DNA from: Lachnoclostridium sp. UBA903
GTDB taxonomy: Bacteria; Bacillota; Clostridia; Lachnospirales; Lachnospiraceae
Assembly (NCBI GenBank): GCA_002294045.1
Contig: DBEP01000088.1
Location: forward strand, 46,646-99,764
DNA: 53,119 nt
Direction of reading: 5' to 3'
The translations under genes were made by a program, and so were the position numbers. The notes beneath the pieces were generated by a model that did not search any database, was not told where the DNA came from, and was given only the letters and a program-made list of their open reading frames with translations. Shown one piece after another: positions 25,516 to 34,380 of the stretch (positions within the stretch are counted from its first letter, which is position 1; each line of letters opens with the position of its first letter).

Positions 25516-25570
25516 ATTATATACTGTTTGATATTGTTTATCAACAAAATACTAACCTAAAATCTTAGGT
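25516..25570 (-). promoter_or_regulatory. lacI-type regulator promoter with two palindromic operators
   Basis: Minus strand TTGATA (25539-25544), 17-bp spacer, TATAAT (25516-25521). A perfect inverted repeat TTGATA-n5-TATCAA (25528-25544) covers the -35 box. A second one, ACCTAA-n4-TTAGGT (25555-25570), lies just upstream. A repressor bound to the first would block RNA polymerase; the second could serve another regulator. Confidence 0.65.
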
Positions 25571-25626
25571 AATTTTTAGTTAACACAGGCAATGCTTAGA
25601 CAATATCCTCTGAAACGGTTCATCCG

Positions 25627-26373
25627 TTATTGATACAGCACCTCCTGCAAAAATAACCCTCTGGCTTCTGCCGTCATACCGGCCATTTCACGGTTCCCGT
25701 TCTCTATAATATCTTTCATGGTATCCGGTTCCCTGCTGCCAGCCCCGATTTCAATTAACGTCCCGGCAATTATCCTTGCCATATTGGGCCAGAAGTCATC
25801 TGCTTCCATCGTAATTACAATTTCGTTAATGCCGGAATATATATCAATCTGATTAACGGTTCTTTCCGTAGATTTTTTCATGCGTTTATTATCCGAAAAT
25901 GCCTTCAGATCGTGCCTGCCTATCAAATGCTTTGCCGCCTGCCTCATTTTCATGGCATCCAGTTTATGAAAACAGTAATAATTATATTTGCGGTCAAAAA
26001 CAGACGGAACCTCACCCATAGTTATTTTATATTCATAACGAAATGCTTTTGCATTAAAACTGCTGTGAAATCTCTCCGGAACCTCGTCAGCCTTCAGCAC
26101 GGCGATATCCCTTGGCAGAAACCTGTTTAAGTAATGTTTGATTTCATAAAGCTTCATATCCGTATTGGTAGTAAAGTTTGCTGTTTGTGCATATGCATGA
26201 ACACCTGCCTCTGTTCTTGCCGCCCCTGTTACCGTTACAGGTACATTTTCCATTTTGGTTAATACGCTTTCCAGCTTATCCTGTATAGTTATGCTTTTGG
26301 AATTACCGGCTTGTTTCTGCCACCCGTCATAACGGGAACCGTCATACTCCAATACTAATTTAATATTACGCAT
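25627..26373 (-). CDS. truA: TruA-family tRNA pseudouridine synthase, catalytic Asp replaced by Glu
   Basis: A 248-residue TruA homologue (normal length). The family start KLVLEYDGSRYDGWQKQ is clear. Start ATG 26373 has GAGGGTG upstream and fits the family; an open frame runs 24 codons further. TruA enzymes carry a catalytic Asp in the motif GRTDAGVHA. Here the codon is GAG and the motif reads AARTEAGVHA (Glu55). The rest of the fold appears intact. It may be a second, diverged TruA copy with reduced or changed activity; the window cannot show whether another truA exists. It lies between sugar genes, unlike the usual ribosomal or cobalt-transport gene context. Confidence 0.88.
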   Translation of the reverse strand: MRNIKLVLEYDGSRYDGWQKQAGNSKSITIQDKLESVLTKMENVPVTVTGAARTEAGVHAYAQTANFTTNTDMKLYEIKHYLNRFLPRDIAVLKADEVPERFHSSFNAKAFRYEYKITMGEVPSVFDRKYNYYCFHKLDAMKMRQAAKHLIGRHDLKAFSDNKRMKKSTERTVNQIDIYSGINEIVITMEADDFWPNMARIIAGTLIEIGAGSREPDTMKDIIENGNREMAGMTAEARGLFLQEVLYQ

Positions 26374-26591
26374 ATTTACACCCTCTTTCACACATTGAAA
26401 CTCCGGTATCAAACCATCGACGCCTAATCCGGAACACCCCACCATTGCTATTATATATTAAACAGGCTGTAATTACTATATAAATAACCAGAAAATAAAA
26501 GTTACAATTAATTTCTCTGCTCTTTCTTATCCTGTCTGTATTTTCCGGGAGTACAGAGCATAAAGCCATTTTTATTCCTTCCAGCGGCTTT

Positions 26592-29500
26592 TTAACCGTC
26601 CTTTCTTTCTAAGTGTAACAGATTATTTATAGATACCAACTTATGTTTCTCATAGTCAAAATACGTACCATCCAGCATATTGGATAAGGTGTTTGTTACT
26701 TTTAGCGTAACCTGATTCATACCTGATTTTAAAATTCCCTTTTCTACCGGAAATGCATATGGAGTAAAGGCTCTTACCCCAAGATTTTTTCCGTTTGCCA
26801 AAACTTCCATACAATCATAGCGGGTATCCTCAAAATCAAAACGGAGCAGCTCCGTATTATTTGCCTGTTCTTCGTACAAATAAATTTCCGTTTCATAAGA
26901 GATGGTACCGCTGTAATATGGAAATCCTTCCGGATAGGTGTCCCGGTACACTGCCTTATCGGGCTGTTTTACCAGTGCCATTCCCTGTTCCGACGGCATT
27001 ACACCAAAGTCGCCATATAAATAAACCGGGTCCCGTACGCCATCCGAATCCCTGTTTACCGCCACTTCAATTTCTATGGCATTCTTTCCCCTGCATAACA
27101 GGGAAGTAATAAGGCACCTGATATTATTCTGATCATTTAAGAATTCCTTTGTAAAATCTTCTGCATAAAGCGGATGTCCGTTTACCTTAAATACAAAATC
27201 ACCGGCAATAGTACCCGTATCCATTAGCAGCCACACCTCTCCGAGGGATTCCTTTACAAAGAATTCACTGCGGTAATAGGTTGTAATGGGATAATGGAAA
27301 GTAATTCTTTTTGGTGTACCAAACATACTTTGATACCTAAACTGTCCGCCTTGTACTAATTTAGCTTCCGCCATCTGTTCGATAAAAGTCTTGGTATCTA
27401 CGGTTTTCCAGTTGATTTTATCAACTGAAACCTCAAAGTATTCCAGGCGGAAAATATTCTTTCCTTCCAGCTCAACCTTCACCGGCTGATTCATTGGAAC
27501 TGTAAGAACGGTTCGTTTCTTAGTTTTTTCTTTTACTTTCTCTGCCATAAACTCAATACAGATGCTCTCATAAGCGTGAAGTGTAAGCTTTAGCCTGTCC
27601 TGACTAAAAGGCAGATAGCTTTCTTCTCCATCCTCAAAACTCCATCGCTTTGCCCCCTGAATTTCCCGCCGCAGTACTTTTATTTCACCGGTTACCGTTC
27701 GATTTCCCTGATTGGTAATGAATACCATAAGTTCCCCCTGCTCACCCGTTCGTACGGAAGTAATACAATCCTTTTTATACTGTGGTGCAAGAATAACCTC
27801 TGCTTCCTCTTTTCCTGATTCTCTTATAACTTTTATAAATTCTTCCGTGATATCACTATCTTTTAATTCTTTATCAGCAGGAAGATAAACAGCGTTTTGG
27901 TGCTTTACAATATTCTCATAATGCTCTGCCACTTCATTATCTTCATCAATTATATCCGCAGGTATTCTTCCCAGGAAAATAACCTTACCGCCTGAGTCAA
28001 GAAATTTTTCAATTATTTTTGTAGCAAATACTTCCATAGAATCACATGGGGGAACCACCAACACGGAATAGGATGCTCTGCCTAAGGTAATGGTTCCGTC
28101 TTTAACCACCGCATCTTTTAAAATTTCTGCATCCAGATGATCGTAATTTAGCTGTTCAAAAAGAATTGTTTTGCAGACAAACACCCAATCTCTCACGGTA
28201 CGTTCACAGATTTCCTTTTCCCTCTTCTCATCTCCGGCATAATGGAACTGATGAAATGAATTTCCAAGTTTAGTAAGGAGAGTAACGACAGGGTCCAATA
28301 CCGCAATCTTTATATTTGCATTGGTATAGGTATTAAATACGCTCATTCTCCCTGCATAATCTCCTAAGAGACGATAATACTTCCAATAAGGATTCTGTAT
28401 GAATTGCGACGGCGGTGCATCATGCTTTGTAATGGAATCAATGGTATAATAAAATGCATGGAAGTTAAACAGATTAATGCCGTGTACTCCCATATAATCT
28501 ACCATCCATTTTGCATCCTGCAAGGTCATGGACCAGCCAATGCTATGGAAACTTTCTATCATGCTGTACGGCTTATCAAGCTGTCTTGCCAAAGAGGTAA
28601 CCGCCTTACAATTTGCACGGTAATACGGCAAATAGGTATCATAAATCCATTCAAGAGGTTTCCCCAATTTTTCGTGACAGGTATCTCCTCCCACTATGTC
28701 ACTGTAGCGCTGTGTTGACATACGCATGGAGGGTACCTCCGTTGCATAAAGCAGCTGATTTTTTCTGCACCAGTCTGAAACCTGTTTATGATAGCTAAGT
28801 ACAAACAGCTGATGAATAGACTGCATAAAATCATAGCGGATTCTCATTGCATCCGGATACGCTGAGTTGGTTAATGCAGGCAGCACCGGCAGTAAATCAT
28901 AACCGTTTACATCTTTAAAGTACTCAATCACCTTTTTACTCCACGGAATAGGGCTTAAGAGACCTACCTCATCTGAAAACATTCCATGGATAGTTTTACC
29001 GAATTCGTCTCCCAAATGTTTTTTGTAGCGCTCATGTGTTGTATCCAGAAAACTTTGAACCGCTTCCTTATTGCATGGGTCAAAAAAGCCTCCGTAGTAT
29101 TTAAAGTCCCCCACTGCCTCCTGGGTAAAAACCTCTATGCGATAAGAGCCTTCCGGCAGCTTACAGGTTAATAGATGAATCGGCCGATAGGTAAAAAAAC
29201 GTTTGTGGTTATAGGCGGTTAAACCTGTCTGCTGATAAATTTCTTCTTCCTGCAGATTACCGATACAATCTTCCAAATCAATGGGATGTTTAAAATCATA
29301 GGTTCCGTCCGGTAACGCTTTTACCGCTTTTGCATAAAGTATTTCCCCAAAAGAAAGCCTTTCTCTAACCTCTTCTTCCCCTGCCGGCATAAATTGATAA
29401 TGTTTTAAAATCATATGCTCCCCATCCGGGCAGCGCAGCATAACTTCGCCGCCGCTCATTCCGCTGGGATAAGGATATTCATCGTAAAGCCAATTTTCGA

Positions 29501-29735
29501 TTCCTCTCTGCTTCGCCTTCTCACAGGCAAATAAGACCCTCTCAAACCACTCTTTGGATAGATATGGAACCTTTAATCCCTGTCTTGCACAAATAAAAGC
29601 CCCTCCGAGACCTTTTTCTTCCATTTCGGATATTTGGTGTTCTATTTCTTCTTCCTTCATATCACCGTTCCAAAACCAGAAAGGCTTGATTCGGTTTTTC
29701 GCCGGCGGATTTTTAAATTCCGTTTTAAAATTCAT
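26592..29735 (-). CDS. Large glycoside hydrolase, GH106-like (putative alpha-L-rhamnosidase)
   Basis: A 1047-residue protein without signal peptide. The N-terminal region IKPFWFWNGDMKEEEIEHQI ... YLSKEWFERVLFACEKAKQRG ... LYDEYPYPSGMSGG has the pattern of GH106-related alpha-L-rhamnosidases and their uncharacterised relatives. A TIM-barrel catalytic region to about residue 470, a flavodoxin-like middle (about 500-640) and C-terminal beta-rich carbohydrate-binding regions follow. Exact substrate is not provable. A rhamnosidase would release rhamnose for the rhaBA/BMC pathway 11 kb away. Intracellular location fits uptake of oligosaccharides by the ABC importer. SD GGAGG/GAGGG lies before the ATG. 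Confidence 0.7.
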   Translation of the reverse strand: MNFKTEFKNPPAKNRIKPFWFWNGDMKEEEIEHQISEMEEKGLGGAFICARQGLKVPYLSKEWFERVLFACEKAKQRGIENWLYDEYPYPSGMSGGEVMLRCPDGEHMILKHYQFMPAGEEEVRERLSFGEILYAKAVKALPDGTYDFKHPIDLEDCIGNLQEEEIYQQTGLTAYNHKRFFTYRPIHLLTCKLPEGSYRIEVFTQEAVGDFKYYGGFFDPCNKEAVQSFLDTTHERYKKHLGDEFGKTIHGMFSDEVGLLSPIPWSKKVIEYFKDVNGYDLLPVLPALTNSAYPDAMRIRYDFMQSIHQLFVLSYHKQVSDWCRKNQLLYATEVPSMRMSTQRYSDIVGGDTCHEKLGKPLEWIYDTYLPYYRANCKAVTSLARQLDKPYSMIESFHSIGWSMTLQDAKWMVDYMGVHGINLFNFHAFYYTIDSITKHDAPPSQFIQNPYWKYYRLLGDYAGRMSVFNTYTNANIKIAVLDPVVTLLTKLGNSFHQFHYAGDEKREKEICERTVRDWVFVCKTILFEQLNYDHLDAEILKDAVVKDGTITLGRASYSVLVVPPCDSMEVFATKIIEKFLDSGGKVIFLGRIPADIIDEDNEVAEHYENIVKHQNAVYLPADKELKDSDITEEFIKVIRESGKEEAEVILAPQYKKDCITSVRTGEQGELMVFITNQGNRTVTGEIKVLRREIQGAKRWSFEDGEESYLPFSQDRLKLTLHAYESICIEFMAEKVKEKTKKRTVLTVPMNQPVKVELEGKNIFRLEYFEVSVDKINWKTVDTKTFIEQMAEAKLVQGGQFRYQSMFGTPKRITFHYPITTYYRSEFFVKESLGEVWLLMDTGTIAGDFVFKVNGHPLYAEDFTKEFLNDQNNIRCLITSLLCRGKNAIEIEVAVNRDSDGVRDPVYLYGDFGVMPSEQGMALVKQPDKAVYRDTYPEGFPYYSGTISYETEIYLYEEQANNTELLRFDFEDTRYDCMEVLANGKNLGVRAFTPYAFPVEKGILKSGMNQVTLKVTNTLSNMLDGTYFDYEKHKLVSINNLLHLERKDG

Positions 29736-29766
29736 GTACCCTCTTCCTCCCGCAATTTCATTTTTA

Positions 29767-29859
29767 TTATATATGATAAAGCCGGTTAACCTCTTTAATT
29801 AAATGAAGGCCGCCTGCTGCTTCCCATTCCTTTTCAAACAGGCTTTTGTATACCTTCAT
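29767..29859 (-). CDS. Candidate 30-residue small protein or leader peptide upstream of the hydrolase
   Basis: A short frame MKVYKSLFEKEWEAAGGLHL... ending in LYHI, with AAAGGAG seven bases before the ATG and its stop 32 bp before the hydrolase start. It lies right after a plausible promoter, so it would be the first translated frame of the transcript. It could be a leader peptide, a small protein, or the remnant of a longer gene. No family recognised. Confidence 0.4.
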   Translation of the reverse strand: MKVYKSLFEKEWEAAGGLHLIKEVNRLYHI

Positions 29860-29891
29860 GAAGACACTCCTTTCACCCTCATACTAATAAA

Positions 29892-29920
29892 ATTTTATAG
29901 GCTTTTACTGCATTTTGCAA
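29892..29920 (-). promoter_or_regulatory. Candidate promoter for the small ORF and hydrolase
   Basis: Minus strand TTGCAA (29915-29920), 17-bp spacer, TAAAAT (29892-29897). The -35 box overlaps a palindrome TGCA-n3-TGCA, a possible operator for one of the two nearby sugar regulators. Confidence 0.5.
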
Positions 29921-30110
29921 TAATCATTAAATTATTAAGCCCTTAATTTACGTTTCATTTTGTCTGGTAATGTGTTTATTCCAACCGCTTATATGTGTTT
30001 TATATAATAATACAATTATTTAACGATTTTTTATAGTAAATCATGTCTGATATAATATAAATTAGTCATATGAATGCAATTATTAGATAAATAAAATGTA
30101 ATTATATATA

Positions 30111-30139
30111 TTGATATTTCATATTAAATGATTTATTAT
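30111..30139 (+). promoter_or_regulatory. Promoter for the small membrane protein gene
   Basis: TTGATA (30111-30116), 17-bp spacer, TATTAT (30134-30139); the transcript would start near 30146, 25 bp before the ATG. This supports the small gene being real. Confidence 0.6.
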
Positions 30140-30170
30140 AGATATAAATGAGGAAATAGAGGGTTATTAA

Positions 30171-30401
30171 ATGAAAAAAATTATATCAGGTATTAGCTTA
30201 ATATTTTTTAGTATTATTCTTTTTGGTATTTCTTATTTCCCAAGTAGTGATTATATTGTAAAACTCGGTTCATGGACTATCCCACCTGGAAAATTTATGT
30301 CTGCTGTTATAGCGACAGGAGGATTAATGCCCTTTATTACAGCGATATGTCTTTTCATTTGTGGTTTTATTTTGCTAATTTGGGGGACATTTGAAAAATA
30401 A
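30171..30401 (+). CDS. Small membrane protein, unknown function
   Basis: A 76-residue protein with two strongly hydrophobic segments (about residues 5-22 and 46-72) separated by a short loop with YFPSSDYIVKLGSWTIPPGK. No family recognised. GAGGG lies nine bases before the ATG, and a good promoter is placed just upstream. It sits in an AT-rich island next to a broken secreted-protein gene and ends well before a bidirectional terminator. Possibly part of a recently acquired or decaying segment. Confidence 0.6.
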   Translation: MKKIISGISLIFFSIILFGISYFPSSDYIVKLGSWTIPPGKFMSAVIATGGLMPFITAICLFICGFILLIWGTFEK

Positions 30402-30635
30402 TATCAATGGAGGATAAAGCCAAATCATCCTTTTTAAAATGGTGTATGTATTGGATTTTTTTTACCTTATTCTATAATCTTTTTATCAAGTATAGAAGTT
30501 AGAGGATAGTTATTTAATTCCCTTTTCAGTATAATGCAGAAGAAAAGAGGGTAGTGTTTGAAATTCTAATGTTTTAATTAGGTTTATTTCTCGTTTCATT
30601 TATACCTTGATATTTCTATATTAAAATCAATCATT

Positions 30636-30683
30636 AAAAAAATAGCTATCCTCTTCCGCCAAAGTTTAGATAGCTATTTTTTA
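30636..30683. terminator. Bidirectional terminator in the AT-rich island
   Basis: Stem TAGCTATC / GATAGCTA with an A-run before and a T-run after (AAAAAATAGCTATC ... GATAGCTATTTTTT), loop of 18 nt. It would end the transcript of the small membrane protein gene after a non-coding stretch of about 235 bp in which I see nothing else. Confidence 0.75.
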
Positions 30684-30705
30684 TTCATACTGAATTGGTA
30701 ATCAA

Positions 30706-31048
30706 ATGACCAGTAATGGAATAACTTATTCTCAAACATGGACTGGTTTTGATAATTACAGGTCTTCAGTTGCCACTAAGTGTACATATAGTAGTACCTG
30801 CGTGGACTATATGGGATATTAGACCATACATAACCTGGGTTCAATACGATTACTTAGGTGCTTGGACAGTTGAAACTTATAATCCCATTACTGGGAATAC
30901 AACATATTCAAACAGCAGTAAAACGGGCACTAACATAGTAAAGAGAGTAGGTAATAATGAAGCATGGTCTGCCACAAATACGGCTAAAAATGTTAATGCA
31001 ACAAGCCCGCTACCTCCTACCGGGGTACCCAACGTTGACTGGCAATAA
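30706..31048 (+). pseudogene. Broken secreted-protein-like gene, unknown family
   Basis: Two frames with protein-like composition abut. The first, from ATG 30706, reads MTSNGITYSQTWTGFDNYRS to a TAG at about 30822. The second, shifted frame reads ITWVQYDYLGAWTVETYNP and on to PPTGVPNVDWQ with a stop at 31046-31048. Both are rich in Thr, Ser, Asn, Tyr and Trp, typical of exported proteins, and one missing base near 30810-30822 would join them. No ribosome site and no signal peptide are seen at the 5' end, where an in-frame TGA lies four codons before the ATG. So the N-terminus is also lost. Family not recognised. Confidence 0.45.
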
Positions 31049-31071
31049 TTTTTAGTATTTACGAGTATTGT

Positions 31072-31106
31072 AAACCGCTAAAGGAGTTCTCTGCCTTTAG
31101 CGGTTT
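31072..31106. terminator. Hairpin between the broken gene and glnN
   Basis: Perfect stem AACCGCTAAAGG / CCTTTAGCGGTT with a 9-nt loop. The following T-tract is short on both strands, so termination may be partial. It lies 8 bp after the glnN stop on the minus strand. Confidence 0.6.
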
Positions 31107-31113
31107 GCTGATA

Positions 31114-33219
31114 TTATACTTCAAATAATAAATCGCCGTAAGTAGGAACAGGCCATAAATTCTTATCAACGATTAATTCAAGTCCGTCAATAGGTGCTCT
31201 GAGGGATTCCATTGCAGGGAATACAACATTTCTGAAATACTTTGCCTGTTCGGCACCTTCTTTTTCCGCTGCCTCCGCAACATAGGACCGCAGGGCGCCA
31301 AGAGCTGCCTGGGCAGAAGCCAGAAGGGAAGAAGTTTCTTTTAATAATTCTTCCTGTACGCTTACGTCCGCATCCGGAACAGCTGTTTTAATGGAATTAA
31401 TGGAGTCTGCTAAACCGGAAGCATATTTAATCACAGCCGGAACAAAGAGCTTGCCCGCCATTTCTATCATGGTTCTGGCTTCAATATTAATGGTCTTTGA
31501 ATAAGTTTCATATTCAATTTCAGCACGGGAACGAAGTTCTGTTTCTGAATATACATTGTGCTTGCCGAATAATCTGACCGCTTTTTCAGACACCATGCTG
31601 GGAATCGCCTCTACCATGGATTTGATATTCGGCAGTCCTCTTTTTTCAGCCTCTGCAACCCATTCGTCGGAATATCCGTTTCCGTTGAATACGATTTTCT
31701 GATGTTCGGTTACCGTCTTCTTAATTAAATCATGGACTGCCAAATCAAAATTATCGGCTTTCTCCAATTCATCTGCAAAATCGCTTAAAACATCTGCTAC
31801 AATTGTATTTAATGTGGTATTGGGACCGGCTATGGACATGGAAGAACCAAGCATTCTGAATTCGAATTTATTACCGGTAAATGCAAATGGCGACGTGCGG
31901 TTTCTGTCCGTAGCATCTTTTCTGAATCCAGGTATGGTATGCACCCCGATATTTAGCTTGCCGCCCTGTTTACTGCTGGTAGCTTCTCCGGTTTCAATGA
32001 GCTGTGTCAGTACATCGGCTAACTGCTCTCCAAGGAAAACGGAAATAATGGCCGGGGGTGCTTCATTTGCTCCCAATCTGTGGTCATTTCCGGGATTGGA
32101 GGCGGAAAGACGAAGAATATCCGCATGATCATCAACAGCCTTTAATATGACAGCCAGAAATAACAGAAACTGAACATTTTCGTGTGGTGTTTTGCCCGGG
32201 TCCAGAAGGTTTTTGCCCGTATCGGTAACCAAGGACCAGTTATTATGCTTTCCGGAACCGTTTACACCGGCAAACGGCTTTTCATGAAGCAGGCAGGCCA
32301 GACCATGGCGGTTGGCAACCTTCTTCATGGTTTCCATCACCAATTGGTTATGGTCGGTCGCAATATTGGCAGTAGCATAAATAGGAGCTAACTCATGCTG
32401 TGCGGGAGCCACTTCATTATGCTGGGTTTTTGCCAGGATACCAAGTTTCCAACATTCTTCATTCACTTCTTTCATAAAAGCAGAAATTCTTTCCTTCAGA
32501 CATCCGAAATAATGATCCTCCATTTCCTGTCCTTTGGGAGGCATTGCACCGAAAAGCGTCCGTCCGCTGAAGATTAAGTCTTCTCTTTTTAAGTATTTTG
32601 ATTTATCAACTATGAAATATTCCTGTTCCGGACCTACGGAACAGGATACGGCTTTCACATCCTTATGTCCGAATAACTTTAATATACGCACCGTCTGGTC
32701 ACTAAGGGCTTCCATGGAACGAAGAAGAGGAGTTTTCTTATCCAGCGCTTCTCCCGTATAGGAACAGAAAGCGGTCGGAATACATAAAGTAACGCCTGCC
32801 GCGTCTTCTCTTAAAAATGCCGGTGAAGTACAATCCCAGGCCGTGTAGCCTCTTGCTTCAAAGGTAGCTCTTAGACCGCCGGACGGGAATGAAGAAGCAT
32901 CCGGTTCGCCTTTTATTAACTCTTTGCCGGAGAACTCCATAATTATTTTGCCATCCGAGGTCGGGCTGATGAAGGAATCATGCTTTTCAGCGGTGATACC
33001 GGTCATAGGCTGGAACCAATGAGTAAAATGAGTTGCCCCCCTCTCAATTGCCCAGTCTTTCATCGCATTAGCGACTACATCTGCAACGGCAGGCTCCAAA
33101 TCCTCACCGCTTTGGATTGTTTTTTTCAATGCGGCATAAGTCTTCTTTGGCAAACGTTCAATCATGGTTGCTTCGTTAAACACGTCAATACCAAAAATTT
33201 CTGTTAATCTTTCTGCCAT
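31114..33219 (-). CDS. glnN: Glutamine synthetase type III
   Basis: A 701-residue GSIII, making glutamine from glutamate and ammonia with ATP. Length and motifs are those of the large type III family: GPEQEYFIVD, NEVAPAQHELAPIY for metal and substrate binding, KPFAGVNGSGKHNNWS, and the N-terminal GATHFTHWFQPMTG signature. The family forms double-ring dodecamers. The leader contains a strong terminator-like hairpin about 60 nt before the start, suggesting control by antitermination. Confidence 0.96.
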   Translation of the reverse strand: MAERLTEIFGIDVFNEATMIERLPKKTYAALKKTIQSGEDLEPAVADVVANAMKDWAIERGATHFTHWFQPMTGITAEKHDSFISPTSDGKIIMEFSGKELIKGEPDASSFPSGGLRATFEARGYTAWDCTSPAFLREDAAGVTLCIPTAFCSYTGEALDKKTPLLRSMEALSDQTVRILKLFGHKDVKAVSCSVGPEQEYFIVDKSKYLKREDLIFSGRTLFGAMPPKGQEMEDHYFGCLKERISAFMKEVNEECWKLGILAKTQHNEVAPAQHELAPIYATANIATDHNQLVMETMKKVANRHGLACLLHEKPFAGVNGSGKHNNWSLVTDTGKNLLDPGKTPHENVQFLLFLAVILKAVDDHADILRLSASNPGNDHRLGANEAPPAIISVFLGEQLADVLTQLIETGEATSSKQGGKLNIGVHTIPGFRKDATDRNRTSPFAFTGNKFEFRMLGSSMSIAGPNTTLNTIVADVLSDFADELEKADNFDLAVHDLIKKTVTEHQKIVFNGNGYSDEWVAEAEKRGLPNIKSMVEAIPSMVSEKAVRLFGKHNVYSETELRSRAEIEYETYSKTINIEARTMIEMAGKLFVPAVIKYASGLADSINSIKTAVPDADVSVQEELLKETSSLLASAQAALGALRSYVAEAAEKEGAEQAKYFRNVVFPAMESLRAPIDGLELIVDKNLWPVPTYGDLLFEV

Positions 33220-33280
33220 AGTAATAAACTCCTTCCATACATTTTATATTGGTGATTACCTGTTTATTTTTCAATACAGC

Positions 33281-33315
33281 AAAAAAGCGTTCTCAAAAAG
33301 AATCATCGAGAACAC
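33281..33315 (-). terminator. Leader terminator (attenuator candidate) of glnN
   Basis: Minus strand: 8-bp stem GTGTTCTC / GAGAACGC with one G-T wobble, 13-nt loop, then six T. It lies between the presumed promoter and the glnN start, so the polymerase must read through it. A small hairpin ACGAA/TTCGT lies just upstream. Conditional read-through controlled by nitrogen status is inferred. Confidence 0.6.
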
Positions 33316-33501
33316 CTTTGCCCTAACGAATATTTCGTCTAGAAATAAAATACCACTTTTTTAGTAAAAAGAAAAGCTTTTTTTTTAAAAAACTAGAATT
33401 TTTTTTAAGACCTTTTTGTTTTATTCCTTTTTAAGGAAAAAAACGGATATTTACTCAGGCAGTTATACAATTATTGTAAATTAAAGCCCGTCTGACAATT
33501 A

Positions 33502-34344
33502 TCAATGGTAATGAATCTTGTTTTCATCAAATTTACTTTTTACGGACTCCAGGAATTCACATTTTAACGCCCAGTAATTTTCTTTTACAACCCACAGCCT
33601 TATGCCAATATTTATGGCACCGGGTTCCAGGCTATTCACAAATACCGATATTTCTTTATCTTTTAAGACTTTTTCATGATTTATAACGATATCCGTTAAA
33701 AGTTCTTTTACTTTTTTAATATTTTCCGAATAATCAATTAACACAGATATATCAAGCCTTCGTATGGGTTCATGGGTCACATTGATAATGTTGGTATTGG
33801 AAAGGGAACCGTTGGGCATTACCAGAAGCCGGTTATCGGCCGTTAACAGTTTAGTATAAAATATATCAATTGCAGTAACCGTACCTTCGTTCCCGCCGAT
33901 AATAATATAGTCTCCTACCCGGAAGGGTTTTAATAATAAAATAAGGACTCCGCCGGCAAAATTGGACAGGCTTCCCTGCAGGGCCAGCCCGATGCTAAGT
34001 CCTGCGGAACCGATAATGGCGACAATCGGGGTACTGCCTATGCCGATAACTTCCGTTATGATAAATACCGCTAAAATGATATACATCACCGCACGGAGCA
34101 CGGCAACTAAAAAGCCGGAAACACTGATTTCCATTTTGGTCCGTTTAAAATACTTGTCCAGCAGTCCGGTTAGAAAACGGATTAATTTTTTACCGGCCAT
34201 CAAAATAATGATTGCAAATATCAGTCTCAGCCCTGTATCAATTACAGCCCTGTATCCGTTGTTAAAATAGTCACCTATAATATTACTGAGATTATTTGTT
34301 CCCGCCTCCAATACCGGAAAGCAGTGGTATAAAAATCGATTCAT
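33502..34344 (-). CDS. mscS: Small-conductance mechanosensitive channel (MscS family)
   Basis: A 280-residue MscS protein of normal length. Three transmembrane helices (about 35-55, 75-100, 105-130) end in the pore helix with the Gly/Ala pattern GSAGLSIGLALQGSLSNFAGG. The beta domain (PFRVGDYIIIGGNEGTV) and cytoplasmic vestibule follow. It relieves osmotic pressure. SD AAAGGA precedes the ATG. Likely stand-alone. Confidence 0.95.
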   Translation of the reverse strand: MNRFLYHCFPVLEAGTNNLSNIIGDYFNNGYRAVIDTGLRLIFAIIILMAGKKLIRFLTGLLDKYFKRTKMEISVSGFLVAVLRAVMYIILAVFIITEVIGIGSTPIVAIIGSAGLSIGLALQGSLSNFAGGVLILLLKPFRVGDYIIIGGNEGTVTAIDIFYTKLLTADNRLLVMPNGSLSNTNIINVTHEPIRRLDISVLIDYSENIKKVKELLTDIVINHEKVLKDKEISVFVNSLEPGAINIGIRLWVVKENYWALKCEFLESVKSKFDENKIHYH

Positions 34345-34380
34345 AACTTAATCCTTTCAAAATCAGCATGGACCCACCCA

